Position numbers and translations under genes: made by a program. The notes beneath the pieces are model-generated. The model worked only from the letters and a program-made list of their open reading frames with translations, was not told the DNA's origin and did not search any database. A stretch of DNA of 64,000 bases from Pseudisothecium myosuroides (Eukaryota; Streptophyta; Bryopsida; Hypnales; Lembophyllaceae). Within the stretch, counting starts at the first letter, position 1, and every line of letters begins with the position of its first letter. The stretch is taken from contig OX637296.1 of assembly GCA_951799445.1 (NCBI GenBank), positions 23,994,001 to 24,058,000 on the forward strand, in the 5' to 3' direction. This document shows positions 1 to 12,692 of the stretch, piece after piece.

Positions 1-2245
1 TAAGCTGAGTGTACTGTAGTCTCTTATTGGGATTTTTACCGTCAGAATGGAAAGGCTTTTTCCAGTAGCCATGGAGCTCCAGTATGTTATGATGCTTGAG
101 ACGTAAGTTGTGAATGTAGTCTGCTGAAGATTTTGAGAGAGCTGGAGTCTACTGAATACCGGTAATTATTGACTGAAGTTAATCCTCTCTGAATGGATAA
201 TTATAACTAGCACTTGAAAGCAAACGAGCATACTGATTACCTCTGCCGCAGAAAACGTGAAAGCATTTAAGCTTACGATTAGTATTCACTTTCTATTCAG
301 AGCTATTACGGGATGTATCTAAAGCGTTGATAACAATTATCTAATCTCTGCTTTCAAGTCCAACTTACTGTAGTTTTCATGTTGTATTTCTTTGATTTTA
401 AAAGGAAGTGTGTTTAATAATCAATGGTGTGAATCGCACCATTCTAGACCAAATAGAACCCTTATGAATTCCAGTTTTAATCAATTCAAGCACTAGAGGT
501 ATAGTGTTGGCATTTTTGAGTACACTAAGGGAAGATTTTTTAACTAATAGGATGGATAGTGTTCTCTTTGCAATTGGATAGTGTTTGAACTTAAATAATT
601 TGGTTTTCCAATGAAAATTTAGACATTCATTTAAAAATGTTTTAGAAAAAATGAGGAAAAGGATACATTACAATTTTCTTTGGGTTCAAATTTAGGTGTC
701 TTATTATTAATTTTGAGTCTCACAATTCATTAAAGGGCATCTGGTGAGTGATTTTTGCCTCCATGTAGCAACTCAAATAATCTCTTCTGTGATATAGACT
801 TAAAAAATTCAAAACTATTGATTCAAAGGTTCAAAAAGTATAAAACAAGTTAGGTTAGATGTGCCTTTTTTTCATCTTTGAAGTAAAAAAATTTTGAGTA
901 ATGTTTTGAGGCTTCCAATATCTACAAAAGGAATTACCAACACTTAGAAGGATGCTTTATGGACATCCCACCTTCCATGATATAGAAGGTAGAAGTTGAA
1001 TGAACTTTGAAAGTCGCATGAAAAAAAATTTGAACCTTATATTGAATATAATGGAGCATAAAATTCAAAATTCAAATCATCTAGATCGAAATTGAATTTT
1101 ATGCTCTAGTTTGTTGAATCCTATGTTTGTTCACTTTGTTTCTTGTGCAATTTTCAAAGATTGATAAATTCATGATCATTTCTAATCCCCATATTTCTTA
1201 TTCTATTCTTCCAATTTTTTAATTTATTAAAAATTTCAATTTGCAAAGGTTCAGTTACAATATATCAAGAGTAAGATTGGTATATGATTTCTATCAAATG
1301 TTTAATTATATTTTAAAATATTTTTGTTCCATGATAAAAATTGAATTATTCTATAAGATTTTTTGAATAGGAGAAAATTTAACTATGATTAAAAATAAAT
1401 TCAATAGTTTTGGCATCTATTTTAAGAATAGTTTTATGCTCAACTTGTCCTTTCAAATTCAATAGTCTAGATCATTAGAATGTGCTTGATTGAATATTAA
1501 ATATTTTTACTTATAAAAGACTTCATATAAACTAGATTTGAACTTAAAGATATCTCTATTAATTCTTAGATCCTATGTTTCTTATTCAAATTACTACTTT
1601 TTATTCATATTTATAAAACATTGCTATTTAAAAAACAATCGAATTCTGTAAGAGGTAACTAATATATACTCCATTTAATTCACTAAAGCCTATTGGTGCC
1701 ACTATATACTAGTAAGCTGTTGGTTAAATTTTCAAATGTGCACTTGTAGAACATGGAGGCTCAAATAAAAACTATTGGTATATATTGAAATATAGATTAT
1801 GTGAAGATTTTGCTACAAAATGTAATGAGTTGATATATACAAGCTCAAATGTTGTCATGAAAAAAAAAATACTTTATAGTACTCCAATTCAACAAATCCA
1901 TTCAAGATTTTTTTAAATAACAACATTCCACTTTGGCCTCTAAAAAAGTAGAGACATAAACATCACTATATTAAATAGGACACCTACATTTGGATAAAAA
2001 AAACCCACTAAAATCTAAATAGTGATTACAAAAGTATACACAATCAAGACATGTGAGTCTATGAGAGTCAAGTGCCAATTTTCAATACACTTAGAGACAA
2101 TATTTTCAAAATTCATAACTTATTCATACAACGTCAATATAATGCATACCAATGGATTTTTTATGGATTTTTTTGGAAAATTTCTCCAACTTTGATAGGC
2201 TCAATGTCCTTCTAGAATTGCATCAGTGTTGTGATCCGGAATTGG
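1..2245. other. AT-rich gene-free region
   Basis: No coding region, RNA gene or element end is recognisable here. All frames are interrupted by frequent stops, and the sequence is strongly A/T biased with many homopolymer runs. Confidence 0.6.
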
Positions 2246-2351
2246 GCCAATGTTGTGAAGGCTTGTGAAAGCTTGTGACAATTTATTATATAAGCCCCAA
2301 CATTGTGAAGGCTTGTGCCAATGCTGTGAAGGCTTGTGACAATTTATTGTA
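2246..2351. repeat. short direct repeat (GTGAAGGCTTGTG motif)
   Basis: A unit running from GCCAATGTTGTGAAGGC to GACAATTTATT occurs twice (from 2246 and from 2317), with extra partial copies of the motif TTGTGAAGGCTTGTG between them. It is a local tandem duplication with no coding potential. Confidence 0.7.
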
Positions 2352-2865
2352 CATCCTTTCCCCCGTGTGAATGCATACTAAAGTGTGTTGGAATCCCTTT
2401 CACTTGCTTAAAAACAACAATTTATGTTTAGTATTAGTAACTATGCTTGGTTGCAATTGGTGACAAATATAAGCACTTACCTTACATCCTTGCACACTAC
2501 ATCCTTATTCAATAGGGATAGAAGTTCCCCACGATACAATGCAGTCAACAAAATGTTCTATTGTTTGAACATTCTACAAACAAGGATGAAGATAAAATCA
2601 ACATTGACTAATCAATACATTTGTAGAAGGTGCTCTATATGGTGGCCCTTTTGTTTCCAACATCCGTGCATGGTTATGGAATCTGCCTTATACATCATTC
2701 TCATTCAATGAAGGATTTTTCTTATTTATGTTTTATGCATAATTTCTAATATGATGAATGACAAGTACTTGAGTTTCAATTTCAGGTTTTAGGAACTCTG
2801 CCCACTTTGTTATCACTAGAATTTTTGGTAAACACTAATCACTCTTAGTGCCCATTGCTTGCAAT
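2352..2865. other. gene-free spacer
   Basis: A 95-codon open frame on the plus strand (2424-2711) is present. Its translation is low in complexity and resembles no family I know. I see nothing else. Confidence 0.5.
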
Positions 2866-3102
2866 GATTTGAATGCGGAGAGTTTCTTACTTGAGCGTCA
2901 GAGTGTGTTTTGTGTTTTGTAAGTTCAAAACTTTGCAAGGGAAGAATATGTTCTTAATGTCTAGAATTGTAGATGATTTCCAACGATTTGAATGTGGAGA
3001 GTTTCTTATTTGAATGTCGGAGTGTATTTTGTGTTTTGCAAGTCCAACACTTTGAACAATAAGAGTATTTTTTCCATGTATAGAATTGTAGATGATTTCC
3101 TT
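2866..3102. repeat. two-copy tandem repeat, period ~119 bp
   Basis: Two adjacent copies each begin GATTTGAATG(C/T)GGAGAG and end in AGAATTGTAGATGATTTCC. Copy 1 starts at 2866 and copy 2 at 2985. Small indels and substitutions separate them, so the duplication is not very recent. Confidence 0.8.
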
Positions 3103-4387
3103 TTTAGTTTTCCTCTGGTCAAGCATTGTCCATGTATGAAGTCATGTTGCTAATATTTGGACATAAGCCTGATCATGGTTTAGGATTTTGGAGAGGAAAA
3201 ACTATTGAGACAAACCCCAAAATCAAAGAATTCTTAAGCACAATAACCCAGAACACGGTTAAGACATCCAAAATCTAAAGAATTTGAATTCTCAAAGTAT
3301 CTTGAGACGAACTAAGTATTAGTCACTTAGCCTCTTTACCAAGATTTCAAACTCCAACTTCCAAGGAAAGGGTTGAATTCTCAAAGTATCTTGACACCAA
3401 ACAAGTATTAGTTGCTTAATGTTTCAACCAAGATTTCAATCCTTGGAAGGAATTGAGGATTGTAGAAAAATGTGCTTCCTTTATAATCTAGGAGGACAAA
3501 TTGTGGTAACACTAGATATGGGACAAACTAAACTTCCCCACTTGAACAATGTGCAACCCAATCCTAGACGCTTCTTGGAACAACTTCAAAACCTTGTATC
3601 TTTTGCATCCAGTTTCCAAGTTCAATAAAACTTGTTGGGACCAATGCATTACTCTTCTAGTTTGTGTGCTATATGTATAGTCTTTTTTCAATATACACGT
3701 ATAATCTTTTGCTTCACCTTTTGGTTTATGATTTCATTCACCAGGAAATTCCGCTTGCAATGGAGGCCAAGTCGATTCAATTTTTCTTCTTGTTGATGCC
3801 TTGTAGCTAGTTTGGAAATTGTTAGCACTACCTACATGCCAACAAATTCTCATAAGTGTTTGCCTAATGAACTCCAAACAAAAAGGTAATGCCAATGATT
3901 ACATTGTTGCCCAAAAAAAAAATGCCACCAGGCTTCAAAATTCCACACTCAAGGGCCACCTTGACTTGCAAACCACAGGCAAATAAGGAGCCACGTCCCC
4001 CATAAAGTAGAAACACCCATTAGCATCCCTGTTCCCATTCCTGAACCTTAGAGTGTTACCAAATTTGTTCCTAGACTTCTTATTAATGTGTCCTTGAAAT
4101 GCTTGGCTTTCATTTGTTGCTGCATTTGAAGGATACATACCTCACTCTCATTTGCTAACTACTGATTTTTGCAGATTTCAATTTTGGGTCCACCTATGTG
4201 ACAGTTTCAGTGGTCTAGGGAGGTCGTCTCTTTGGAAAATAAAAGAAATTACATAGCACATTCAAAAAATCTTTTTTTTTAATATTCATCATTTTCACTT
4301 GCTAATATTACAAAATATTGATTTTAGGAAAAGTTGCTTCCAACTATGCTGAATGGCTTATTATTGATAATTTCGGGTGCTTCCACC
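3103..4387. other. gene-free region with an ~85 bp direct repeat
   Basis: From about 3288 to 3455 the block starting GAATTCTCAAAGTATCTTGA occurs twice, each time followed by an AAGTATTAGT and ACCAAGATTTCAA stretch. Short open frames at 3419-3628 (plus) and 3935-4138 (minus) have no recognisable similarity. Nothing else is supported. Confidence 0.5.
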
Positions 4388-4391
4388 TTAA

Positions 4392-5299
4392 CCCCTAAAG
4401 GCCCGAAGTCCCCTCGGGGGACACTTGGGATTTTAGGTAGGCTTGCGCAACCTGAAATTTTGACTTGATTTTTTGGAAATTTTTTTGAAGATAGGAAATC
4501 ACATTAGCTTTCTAAAAATATATATATTTTTTCAATCGGTGCTCGGGAGCAAAAGTTATGTTGCCCGAAGTCAAAAAAGTAGTTTGTAGAGTAGAAAAAA
4601 AAAACTTTAAAAACTTTAATTCTTTAAATTTTTTTTTCTCAAAGATCATGTTTTTGTCTACATTTGAAGCTTTGATTCATTCTATTTGGACTCAGAATGA
4701 GAAAGTTATGGACAATCTTGTTTTTCAGGCAATCTAAGCATCTTCTTCAAAAAACAATTTATAGAATTCATTTTTGAATGCAATTTTCAATTTTTTTTTC
4801 TTGACAAGGTTAATTTTGTTTTTCAAGAACAATCCCACCATTTTGATTATGGTGTTTTAATTCCACCTAAGAGCTATTGAAAGTTTAGTGTTTTGTTCAA
4901 TTTTGGACCTACTTCTACTTAACAATTTTTTTATATGCAAAAATCAAGTTTTGACATTCTGAATTTTTTTTCCCCAATTGTCAACTCAAATGTTCAGTAT
5001 AAAAAAATTTAACTTTATGTTGAGTAGTGCAAAAAAAATCCACAAATGTCTGTCAAAGTCATCTGAAATTGCAGGCCACAGTTCAAAAAAACTTCTTTTT
5101 CCAACTTCAAATGCTAATATCTTCCAATCCTTTTGGTCAAACTTCATGAAAATTTTACCACATGATTTGAGACAAGTGAAGTACAAGATCCTATGGTTAG
5201 ATTCTAAAAAAAATATTTTTTTGATTTAGGTTGTGATTGCAGTAGAAATGGCAGTTTTTAGTACTTTCGGAGTCAGAAAATGTGTTGGGCCTTTAGGGA
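4392..5299. mobile_element. TTAA-flanked non-autonomous DNA element (E)
   Basis: The element is bounded by TTAA at 4388-4391 and 5300-5303. It starts CCCCTAAAGGCCCGAAG and ends TTGGGCCTTTAGGGA, giving inverted ends of about 14 bp. Just inside the left end is the small palindrome GTCCCCTCGGGGGAC. The body is AT-rich and has no open frame of useful size. Its left-end sequence (GGGATTTTAGGTAGG) is shared with element B, and the right half is related to elements A, B and G. TTAA target duplication is typical of piggyBac and Sola3 elements. The superfamily here is not established. Confidence 0.75.
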
Positions 5300-5303
5300 T
5301 TAA

Positions 5304-5717
5304 ACCAACCAGCCAAACCCTAAGTTATTCCACTTCATCTAATAAACCCTCCTATCCCTCCCCATCCCTCCCCAAACCCTATTCTTGACTTCAAACCCTC
5401 TATCCCTCCCCATCTCTCCCCAAATCCTATTCCTGACTTTGCTGAATGCTAACCCTCTATCTCTCCCCTAGCCCAATTGCATTGCAAATGGCGGAGGGGT
5501 GGGCATCAACAATTGGGTGGGCATCGAAAATGGCATGGACATCGTGCGGTGTCGTCATTGTGTTCATTTGACCGTTGTGTGCATTCCTTCTACCTCCTAA
5601 TAATCCTTCCGCTGGGCTGAGATTGGAGAGCCTTTGTTTACCATTTGCTCGTGGATTTTGGCTCATCGTTAGACCCTTGCGTTCGTTTCACCAACTAGGG
5701 AGGTACGCAGGTTTGCG
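5304..5717 (+). other. pyrimidine-rich leader before the PRP16 pseudogene
   Basis: A 45-bp C/T-rich block containing CTATCCCTCCCCAT is duplicated in tandem (about 5348-5440). Its position, just upstream of a start codon that heads a PRP16 remnant, suggests an old promoter or 5' leader. Element E inserted immediately upstream of it. Confidence 0.4.
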
Positions 5718-8455
5718 ATGGCCGGGGCGGAGCAGGAGCGTCTTTTTTACAAAGTAGCGCACGCCAAATGAGCAACAAATACCGAGAAGGCAGGGGAGGT
5801 AGGGATTTTTCAGCCAGTGCACTATCTGTCCGTTGCAACAAGTCACACTGATCATGAGGAGGCTAAGAGAACAGTCAAGAGAAATGGCGAGGATGAGGCT
5901 TCGGCAGTGAGGGAGAATCCTTATGCATCTAGCCACCAACTGGGAGATAGTGACCAACGTTCTAATAGGTATGAAAGAAGTGGCAGCGAATAAGAGAATT
6001 TTTATCCTTACTCCCTTTAGTTAGGTCCATTTAAGCATGATTAGGTCTTAGACGGTCAATTTCTTTTTTTTATGTTCTTATTTTGGCTCTATCCCCTCTT
6101 CTTCTTTGCATTTCTAATCTTTCTGTTTCAGGTTTTTTCTAGTCTTCCCCTATTTCAGGTTACTAGGCTCATCCCTGAGGCTCGCCCTATTTCTCCCACC
6201 CTCCTATGGCCCAACTTCAAAGTGCCTCCTTTTCTAGCTTCATTCCTGTGGATTTCTTTCGTTCTCAGTTCTTGTATCCATCCCAGCCTAGATTTCTTAT
6301 GTCTAGATTCCTTTAGTTCCTTCGTATTTATCCCCTTCAATTATTTCCTCTCTCCAAAAGACCCTCGGGGCGTGTACCTACTCTCAGGCATTTATTACTA
6401 TAAAGTCACCACCCTCGAATGGGTTTCATCTAAGTGGCAGCCAAGATAGGTGCAGTGACGGCCTTGATGGTAACAACAATGATTGTAGATCTGAGTGTAG
6501 GAGATTTGGAAGAGATCGGAGATCTGGTTACAAAGATAGAGATAGGAGTAGACGAGGTCGTAGTACTCCTAGTGCAAGCAGCTGACAGTCTTCGACAGGT
6601 ATGTTCCAGTTTGCCATAATTGTTTAGAGTTTACAAGTCTGAGGTGTATCTTCTAGCATCCTTGACATCTAGACTTGTTCTATTGTGTAGCTTTATCTTC
6701 TCCATGGGATACAGCTTCTTTGTCACCGTTACCAATTCGAGTGGGAGGTATGATTATCCGTAGAGTCATGCAACAGGACTCTCATAAAGATACTTGTAGG
6801 GGTAGGCTGCAATTTCGATCCCAATCTCCTCTACGCAATGGAGCAACGATATTGCGGTCCTTTTCCTTAGGCCTTTGGCCAATATTCATGTTTTCAGTTG
6901 CTTTATTCCTTGTACAATCACATAGAAAGTTTTGTTTGTAGTAGATGGCCCTTTCTTTTTTCCCTTTCCCCTTTCTCCATAGCAGTGTAATAGAATCCTC
7001 ATTTTTCTTGACTTATGCTTGGTCTGCTTAGGTTTAGGATGAAAATTTCAACCTAGAAGACATTTGTTAATGGAAGGTTTGAATTCACGTTTTTGCATCT
7101 TCCAGGCTGGTTACAGAAACGATCCTCCCAATGCAAACAACCCTAGTCCACAATGCTCTTTGACAAGTATGTATATGGTACTCGTTTGGCATTACTGTTT
7201 AGGGTTTACAGGTTTGAGGTGTACCTTGTAGCATCCCTGACGTCTGGCCTTGTTCTATTATGTTCTAGCTTTACTTTCTCCATGGGATACACGTAGAGTC
7301 TCGTGACAGGACTTTAGTAAAGATACTTGTAGGGGCAGCTTGCAGTTTCGATCCCAATCTCCTCTACGTAGTGGAGCAACGGTATAGCGGTCCCTTTCCT
7401 TAGAATTGCGGTCCCTTTCTTTAGGTCTTTTGCCAATATTCATGTTTTTAGTTGTTTTATTCCTTACATAGTACAATCACATAGGATGTTTCGTTTGTAG
7501 TAGATGGCCTTTTTTTTTCCCCTTTCCCCTTTCGCCATGGCAGTGTAATAGAATCCTCATTTTTCTTGACTTGTGCTTGGCCTGCTTGGATTCAGGATGA
7601 ACATTTCAATCTAGAAGACATTTGTTAATGGGAAGTTTGAATTCACGTTTGTGCATCTTCTAGGCTAGCAAATCTAGTTGGGCTGGACATTGGGAGTTGG
7701 ATGGACAGACACATGCTGAAGTGGAGGAAGCAGAACGGGATGGTGATCATGGTTGGTGAGTAGTCAGTCGCTCCTTTATTGTTAATCAACACTCTATTTT
7801 TTATGACACGTGGTTATTTCTAGCCTTACCCTTGTTCTTTCTAAGCTTATCTAATTTGAGTGAAGCATTGTCTATTTTCCACATTGACCTGAGACTTTTG
7901 GCAAGGACAACCAGGAAGAGTGGGAACAGTTGCTTTGATCAAGTGTTGTGCGTGGAACAGAATAGCGGACAAAATTTGACGATGAGAATGAAGATCGCTT
8001 CATTCTACTTTAGCAGCGCCAATATCTTCTAGTTTTTTCTGTTCGGGATTAGCTTTTACAGGTTATCAGAGAGAATCAGGTAGTGGTGGTTGTGGGCAAG
8101 AGTGGTTCTGGGAAAACTACTCAAATGACTCAGGTAATGCCTTTTTTTTATTTTGATGAGTTTTGATGGATTTATCTAAACAAGGCAGTAGGCTTTGATT
8201 TTGTTGGGAATAACATGTTGCTAGTACAGTGATTGTCCTTGCTTGGGTGTTCTGATATTTATATTGTGATCATTCCAGTATCTACATGAGTATGGATACA
8301 ATGCATATGGTATGATTGGTTTCACACAACCATGAAGAGTAGCAACAACCAGTGTTACAAAACGTGTGAATAAAGAGATGGAGTGTGAAGTTGGAGACCA
8401 AGTTGGTCATGCTACTTGATTTGAGGATGTCACTAGACCAAACACCACAATTAAG
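5718..8455 (+). pseudogene. PRP16: PRP16-type DEAH-box splicing helicase, decayed and truncated
   Basis: PRP16 (DEAH7) is the ATPase that remodels the spliceosome at the second step. Two adjacent exons give the start of the helicase core. Exon 8062-8133 encodes VIRENQVVVVVG followed by a Walker A motif, GKSGSGKTT. Exon 8279-8455 encodes YLHEYGYNAYGMIGF through FEDVTRPNTTIK, as in PRP16 homologues. Both exons have AG acceptors, GT donors and matching phase. Upstream are remnants of the RS-rich N-terminal region: a DHEEAKRTVKRNGEDEAS segment (~5850), an RRFGRDRRSGYKDRD segment (~6500) and an SPWDTASLSPLPIR segment (~6700). The core exons carry TGA at 8333 and 8417, both where CGA (Arg) is expected in the QPRRVA and IRFED motifs. 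Exons between the N-terminal region and the core are missing, and nothing follows 8455. Retained introns show it is not a processed copy. Confidence 0.85.
6599..7663 (+). repeat. ~560 bp tandem duplication inside the PRP16 pseudogene
   Basis: 6599-7105 and about 7168-7663 are similar throughout. Shared blocks include GAGGTGTA(T/C)CTT, CTCCATGGGATAC, CGATCCCAATCTCCTCTACG and GAATTCACGTTT. The first copy still encodes the SPWDTASLSPLPIR stretch, and the second has lost part of it. The duplication therefore copied an exon with its flanking introns. Confidence 0.75.
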
Positions 8456-8549
8456 GTAGGCAATACATCTTTGTTTTCTCTTTCCAATGTCTTTGGGGTC
8501 TTTATTGGACGCTGACCTTGACCGGTACAGGTGCGTTGACTTTCCTTAA

Positions 8550-9487
8550 CCCCTAAAGGCCCAAGGCTTTTTTTCCTGCCAAAACCCCATCAAAACTGCC
8601 ATTTCTATAGCAAGGAGTAAACAAATTTGAAAAATGTTTTTTTTTTCACATCTAACCGTAGGATCTTACACCTAAGTAGTATGAGAATGTGTGGAAAAAA
8701 TTTCAGAATTTTTGACCGCTCAGATTGCAAGATATCTGCATTTAAATTGGAAAAAACAAGTATTTCAGCACATTGCGGGACTAGATTTTTTGACTTTAAA
8801 CATTTTTAACTTAAAATTTTTGCACTACAGAGTTTTGTGCTTCAAATATTTATAGTGGAGAATTGAGTTGAGAGTCTAGGGAAAAAAAAAATATTCAAAA
8901 AAACTTAATTATCATTCCTAAAAAATTTATTAAGTAGAAGTAGGTACGAGATAGAAGGAAAATCTAAAACATTAATATATTTTAGATGGAATTAAAATAC
9001 ACTAATCCCAATGGTGAGATTGTTCTAGCAAGTAAATTAAACCATGAGAATTTTTTTAATTATTTAAATTGCAAAAATAGCATTTAGAAATGCATCCTAC
9101 AAGTTATTTTTTTCAAGAAGATGCTCTAATTGCCTGAGAAAAAAGAATGTTCATAACTTTTTCATAACAAATCCAAATGAAATGAATCAAAGCTTTCCAG
9201 ATAGACAAAAATATAATCTACGAGAAAAAAAATATTTAAAAAAAAAAAATCAAAATTTTGCCAAATTTTTCTTGCTGCCCGGACTGCCCAGTTACGGAAA
9301 AAAGTAACACATTTGGCCATAACTTTTGACTCCTATTTCCAAATGTGCTGAAATTTAGTGCATATGAAAGATATTCCTCGCGCCCACCTTCTATTAAAAT
9401 TTCAGATTAAAATATGAAAATCTCTAGTCACATGGACCTGCCCAAAATTTCTATACGGCCAAAAATCGCATGCCGGTCCTTTAGGGG
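8550..9487. mobile_element. TTAA-flanked non-autonomous DNA element (A)
   Basis: TTAA lies at 8546-8549 and 9488-9491. The left end is CCCCTAAAGGCCCAAGGC and the right end GGTCCTTTAGGGG, so the inverted ends match over 11 bp. The body is about 938 bp with no coding frame. It is homologous in inverse orientation to element B. It truncates the intron that follows the last surviving PRP16 exon, so it probably inserted into that gene or its remains. Confidence 0.8.
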
Positions 9488-9491
9488 TTAA

Positions 9492-10406
9492 ATTCATTCA
9501 ATGTGACAAAATCAACATTGACTAGTCAATACATCTATGAAGAAATCAAAAAGACTAGCAACAACTTCAACCATATTTCATCTGTGTTTAAATATAAACG
9601 AAATCAAATCATCTTTTCTACATGTCCAGAGTCAAAATACAACGAGGCTCCATAGCAGAATACATGGTGAATTTTGTTAAAAAGGTGATATTCATACGCC
9701 ATTTTTAGACCTCTCAGTCTAGACCATCTAGGATAGGTATAGATTTTAGATCGCTTAGTCTAAACCATCTAGGACATGTATAGATTTTAGACCACATGGT
9801 CTAAATTATAAAAGTGCCAAAGTTGCGGAATGGTGCCATTTTAACGAAATTCCCCATATATTTGTAGGAAGTTTGTGCATTTCAATTACAACTTACTGTA
9901 TATTTCTTCCGTCCCATAATGCTAGTTCCTTATATTGTTTTTCATTTTTCCAGAACTATTGAACATTGCTCATGGTTTTCCTTGATCCACGCTGCAGGTT
10001 GGCCGCTGTGGAACGATAACCCGAACTTGGGCAAGACGGTGACATGGGCCTAAGGACAAACACTGCCAACCGTGATAGGTGGAGTTGACAGATTTCTGTC
10101 ACCAAGACTACCAAGTTCATGGTGAGCAATTTCATTTCAAGGTAGGAATGGTTACTTGCTGCGTCTGTAACTTTCAACAATCTTCATGAAGCAATTTCTA
10201 TTTATCATAAAAAAATTTATTAATATATTGCAACTTGATCACCGTTATGATTGTGATGATATATCTCACTAGGAAGAGGACATTGAAAGCTTCCAAACTA
10301 TGTATCTTTGATATAAAAAAGATTTATCTATAATGAAACAATATGCAAAATGAATTAAAAAATAAAAGATATTTTGTTACACAAGGATGTGAAGACAAGA
10401 AGGTCC
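9492..10406. other. gene-free spacer with a short tandem repeat
   Basis: At about 9704-9800 a ~50 bp unit containing AGTCTA(G/A)ACCATCTAGGA and TATAGATTTTAGA is repeated two to three times. The 74-codon minus-strand frame at 9956-10180 is not recognisable. Nothing else is supported. Confidence 0.5.
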
Positions 10407-10724
10407 TTAATCCCTAATGGACCATTGTCCCTCTAGGGGACAAATGGGACAAATGGGATTTTGGGCAGGTACCTACAGGCTGAATTTTTGTCGTGATTTT
10501 TTGAAACTTTTTTTGAAGATAGAAAAACTGATCAGCTTTGTGGGAATATAATTTTTTTCACAATCGGTGCCCGGGAACAACAATTATGACCAAATAAGCT
10601 CAAAACAGGGGACAGGGGGCAACCCGGGTAGCAAAAAAAATTTGCAAAAATTTGGATTTTTTCTTTCATATATTTTTTTCTCATATTATATTTTTATCTA
10701 TCTACAAAGCTTTTATTCATTTAA

Positions 10725-12071
10725 CCCCTAAATGCCCAAGGCCTATTTGGAGCTTCTTGAAATTTGCTCTAAATTAAACATAAAGTAAAAAAAATTATAA
10801 GTTGTACCAATTTCTTTTGTATTGTAACCGTACAAATTCAAACTAGACATGTTAGAGATTATATAGGAAAAGAAAACATAACAATATCACTTGGGTGATT
10901 GCAAGAAACACTTGTCCTATTTCTTGTCCCCTTGCCCTCAAAAATTGGCTTTTTGCTCATAACTTTTGCATTGTTTGTCCATTTGATATGAAATTTGGAA
11001 TGAAGGTAGATGCTAAAGTTTCAGACTTTGAAATTTTTTAAAATTTAAAAAAAAATTAGTTTACTATTTTTAACTTGCCCCCGATTGGGTGTCTACCTTG
11101 GCCATTTTGGGGGGTTTTAGTCCTATTTTTGATCCAAAAATGCGAATTTGAAGCCACAAATTGGACATATTGGAGGTCTACTAACATTATAAGGGCTGAC
11201 GATGAGTTTTTATGAAAATAGCAACATACCGATTGCACAAATGGGGTCAAAGTGACCTTCCTTTGCGTGAAAGCTATGAAGAGGGAAAAATTTTCTTTCA
11301 TGAATTTTTTGGTGCAATGTGAGTGCAATCTTGTCTAACAAAATGTCTTTTTTTTTTGAATTTTTTTGAATTTTTTTTGAATTACTAAAAATGAAAAACT
11401 CCATAAACCCCTTTTCTGCTATTTTCCGCTCTCAGTGGCTCCTGTAGTATTCCGTAGTAGTCGGTAGTACTGCATAGTACAACATAGTACTGAATCGACG
11501 GTCTAGATCTGCAGGCGTCTGCAGATCAACGGTGCAGATTTGTCAGGGAGCTACTAACACACAGTACTGGTAGTATTGCGTAGTACTGCCAGTCCTATGG
11601 TCAAAAAACGTAGTTTTGATGGAAAAACGTGAAGTGTTTCTTGCAACTACCCACTTAGAGATTGAAAGATTATAATGTTTATTCACAAGGGTGTTAAAAC
11701 TATATCAATTTATATTTATAGGGCCTAGCATGCACAACCCCAATCAATTTACGGTTTTTAAAAATCTATTCTACAATTTTTTTAAATGAATTTCTAATGT
11801 AATTTTTACTCCAAGATCTAGTGTATTTGAGGCTCATTTCCAAGAGCACTCAACACTGCAGGAAGGCAAGATTACAATTAGTATCCTTGCACAAAATCTT
11901 GAATAGAAAAATCATAATCCTTCATTTTGAAGATTGTTCTTTTATCCTAAAACTAGACTTCAAAAAGAGTTCTCCAAAAATATAAAATATTAAAAATAGC
12001 AATTTGGTTGGATTTTGTTTAACTTCAAGGTTTTTGAAACACCAGAATCTGGTGCCTCGAGCAGTTAGGGG
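10725..12071. mobile_element. TTAA-flanked element C, nested inside B
   Basis: TTAA lies at 10721-10724 and 12072-12075, inside element B. The ends are CCCCTAAATGCCCAAGGCC and GGTGCCTCGAGCAGTTAGGGG (inverted match with a few differences). The body matches element D (17098-17735, opposite orientation) but is longer, because a third element sits in it at 10893-11652. C and D form a subfamily distinct from A, B and E. Confidence 0.8.
10893..11652. mobile_element. 4-bp-TSD non-autonomous element, nested inside C
   Basis: The ends are GGGTGATTGCAAGAAACACTT and its near inverse AAGTGTTTCTTGCAACTACCC, about 21 bp each with one or two differences. ACTT is duplicated at 10889-10892 and 11653-11656. 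The homologous point in element D reads CAATATCACTTATGGATTG with no insert, which confirms both the boundaries and the 4-bp duplication. A GTAGTACT-rich patch occupies about 11446-11600. No transposase frame is present. Confidence 0.85.
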
Positions 12072-12692
12072 TTAATTTGGATTTGTTATGAGAAAGTTAT
12101 GGACATTCTTGTTTTTTGGACAGTTAGAGCATCTTCTTGAAAAAAATAACTTGTAGGATTCATTTTTGAATGCAATTTTTCAGATTTTTTAATTTTTTTT
12201 TTGCATGGTTTGTTTTCTTGCTAGAAAAATCTCACCATTGGGATTAGTGCATTTTAATTCCATCTAAAAGATATGAATATTTTAGATTTTCCTTCTATCT
12301 TGTACCTACTTCTACTTAACAATTTTCTTAAGAATGATAATTAAGCTTTTTTGAATTTTTTTCGTAGACTCTCAACTCAATTTTCCACTATAAAGATTTA
12401 AAGCTCAAAACTCTGTAGTGCAAAAATTTTAAATTAAAAATGTTTAAAGTCAAAAAATCTAGTCCCATAATGTGCTGAAAAACTTGTTTTTTTCACTTTA
12501 AATGAAGATATCTTGCAATCTGTGCGGTCAAAAATTCTAAAAACATTTCCACACATTCTTATACTAGTTAGGTGTAAGATCCTATGGTTAGATGTGCAAA
12601 AAAAAAATTCAATTTTTTTCACTCTTTGCTATAGAAATGGCAGTTTTGAGTGTTTTTTGGCATAAAAAAGGCTTTGGGCCTTTAGGGGTTAA

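Larger units (their letters stand above)
10411..12688. mobile_element. TTAA-flanked element B, split by a nested insertion
   Basis: The outer boundaries are TTAA at 10407-10410 and 12689-12692. The left end reads TCCCTAATGGACC and the right end GGGCCTTTAGGGG. Its two halves, 10411-10720 and 12076-12688, join into one sequence that matches element A read in reverse. Element A runs through the same motifs without interruption, so B was a unit before element C entered it. It has no coding capacity. Confidence 0.8.

Noticed and set aside
2424..2711. 95-codon plus-strand open frame
   Set aside because: No recognisable similarity, low complexity, AT-rich context.
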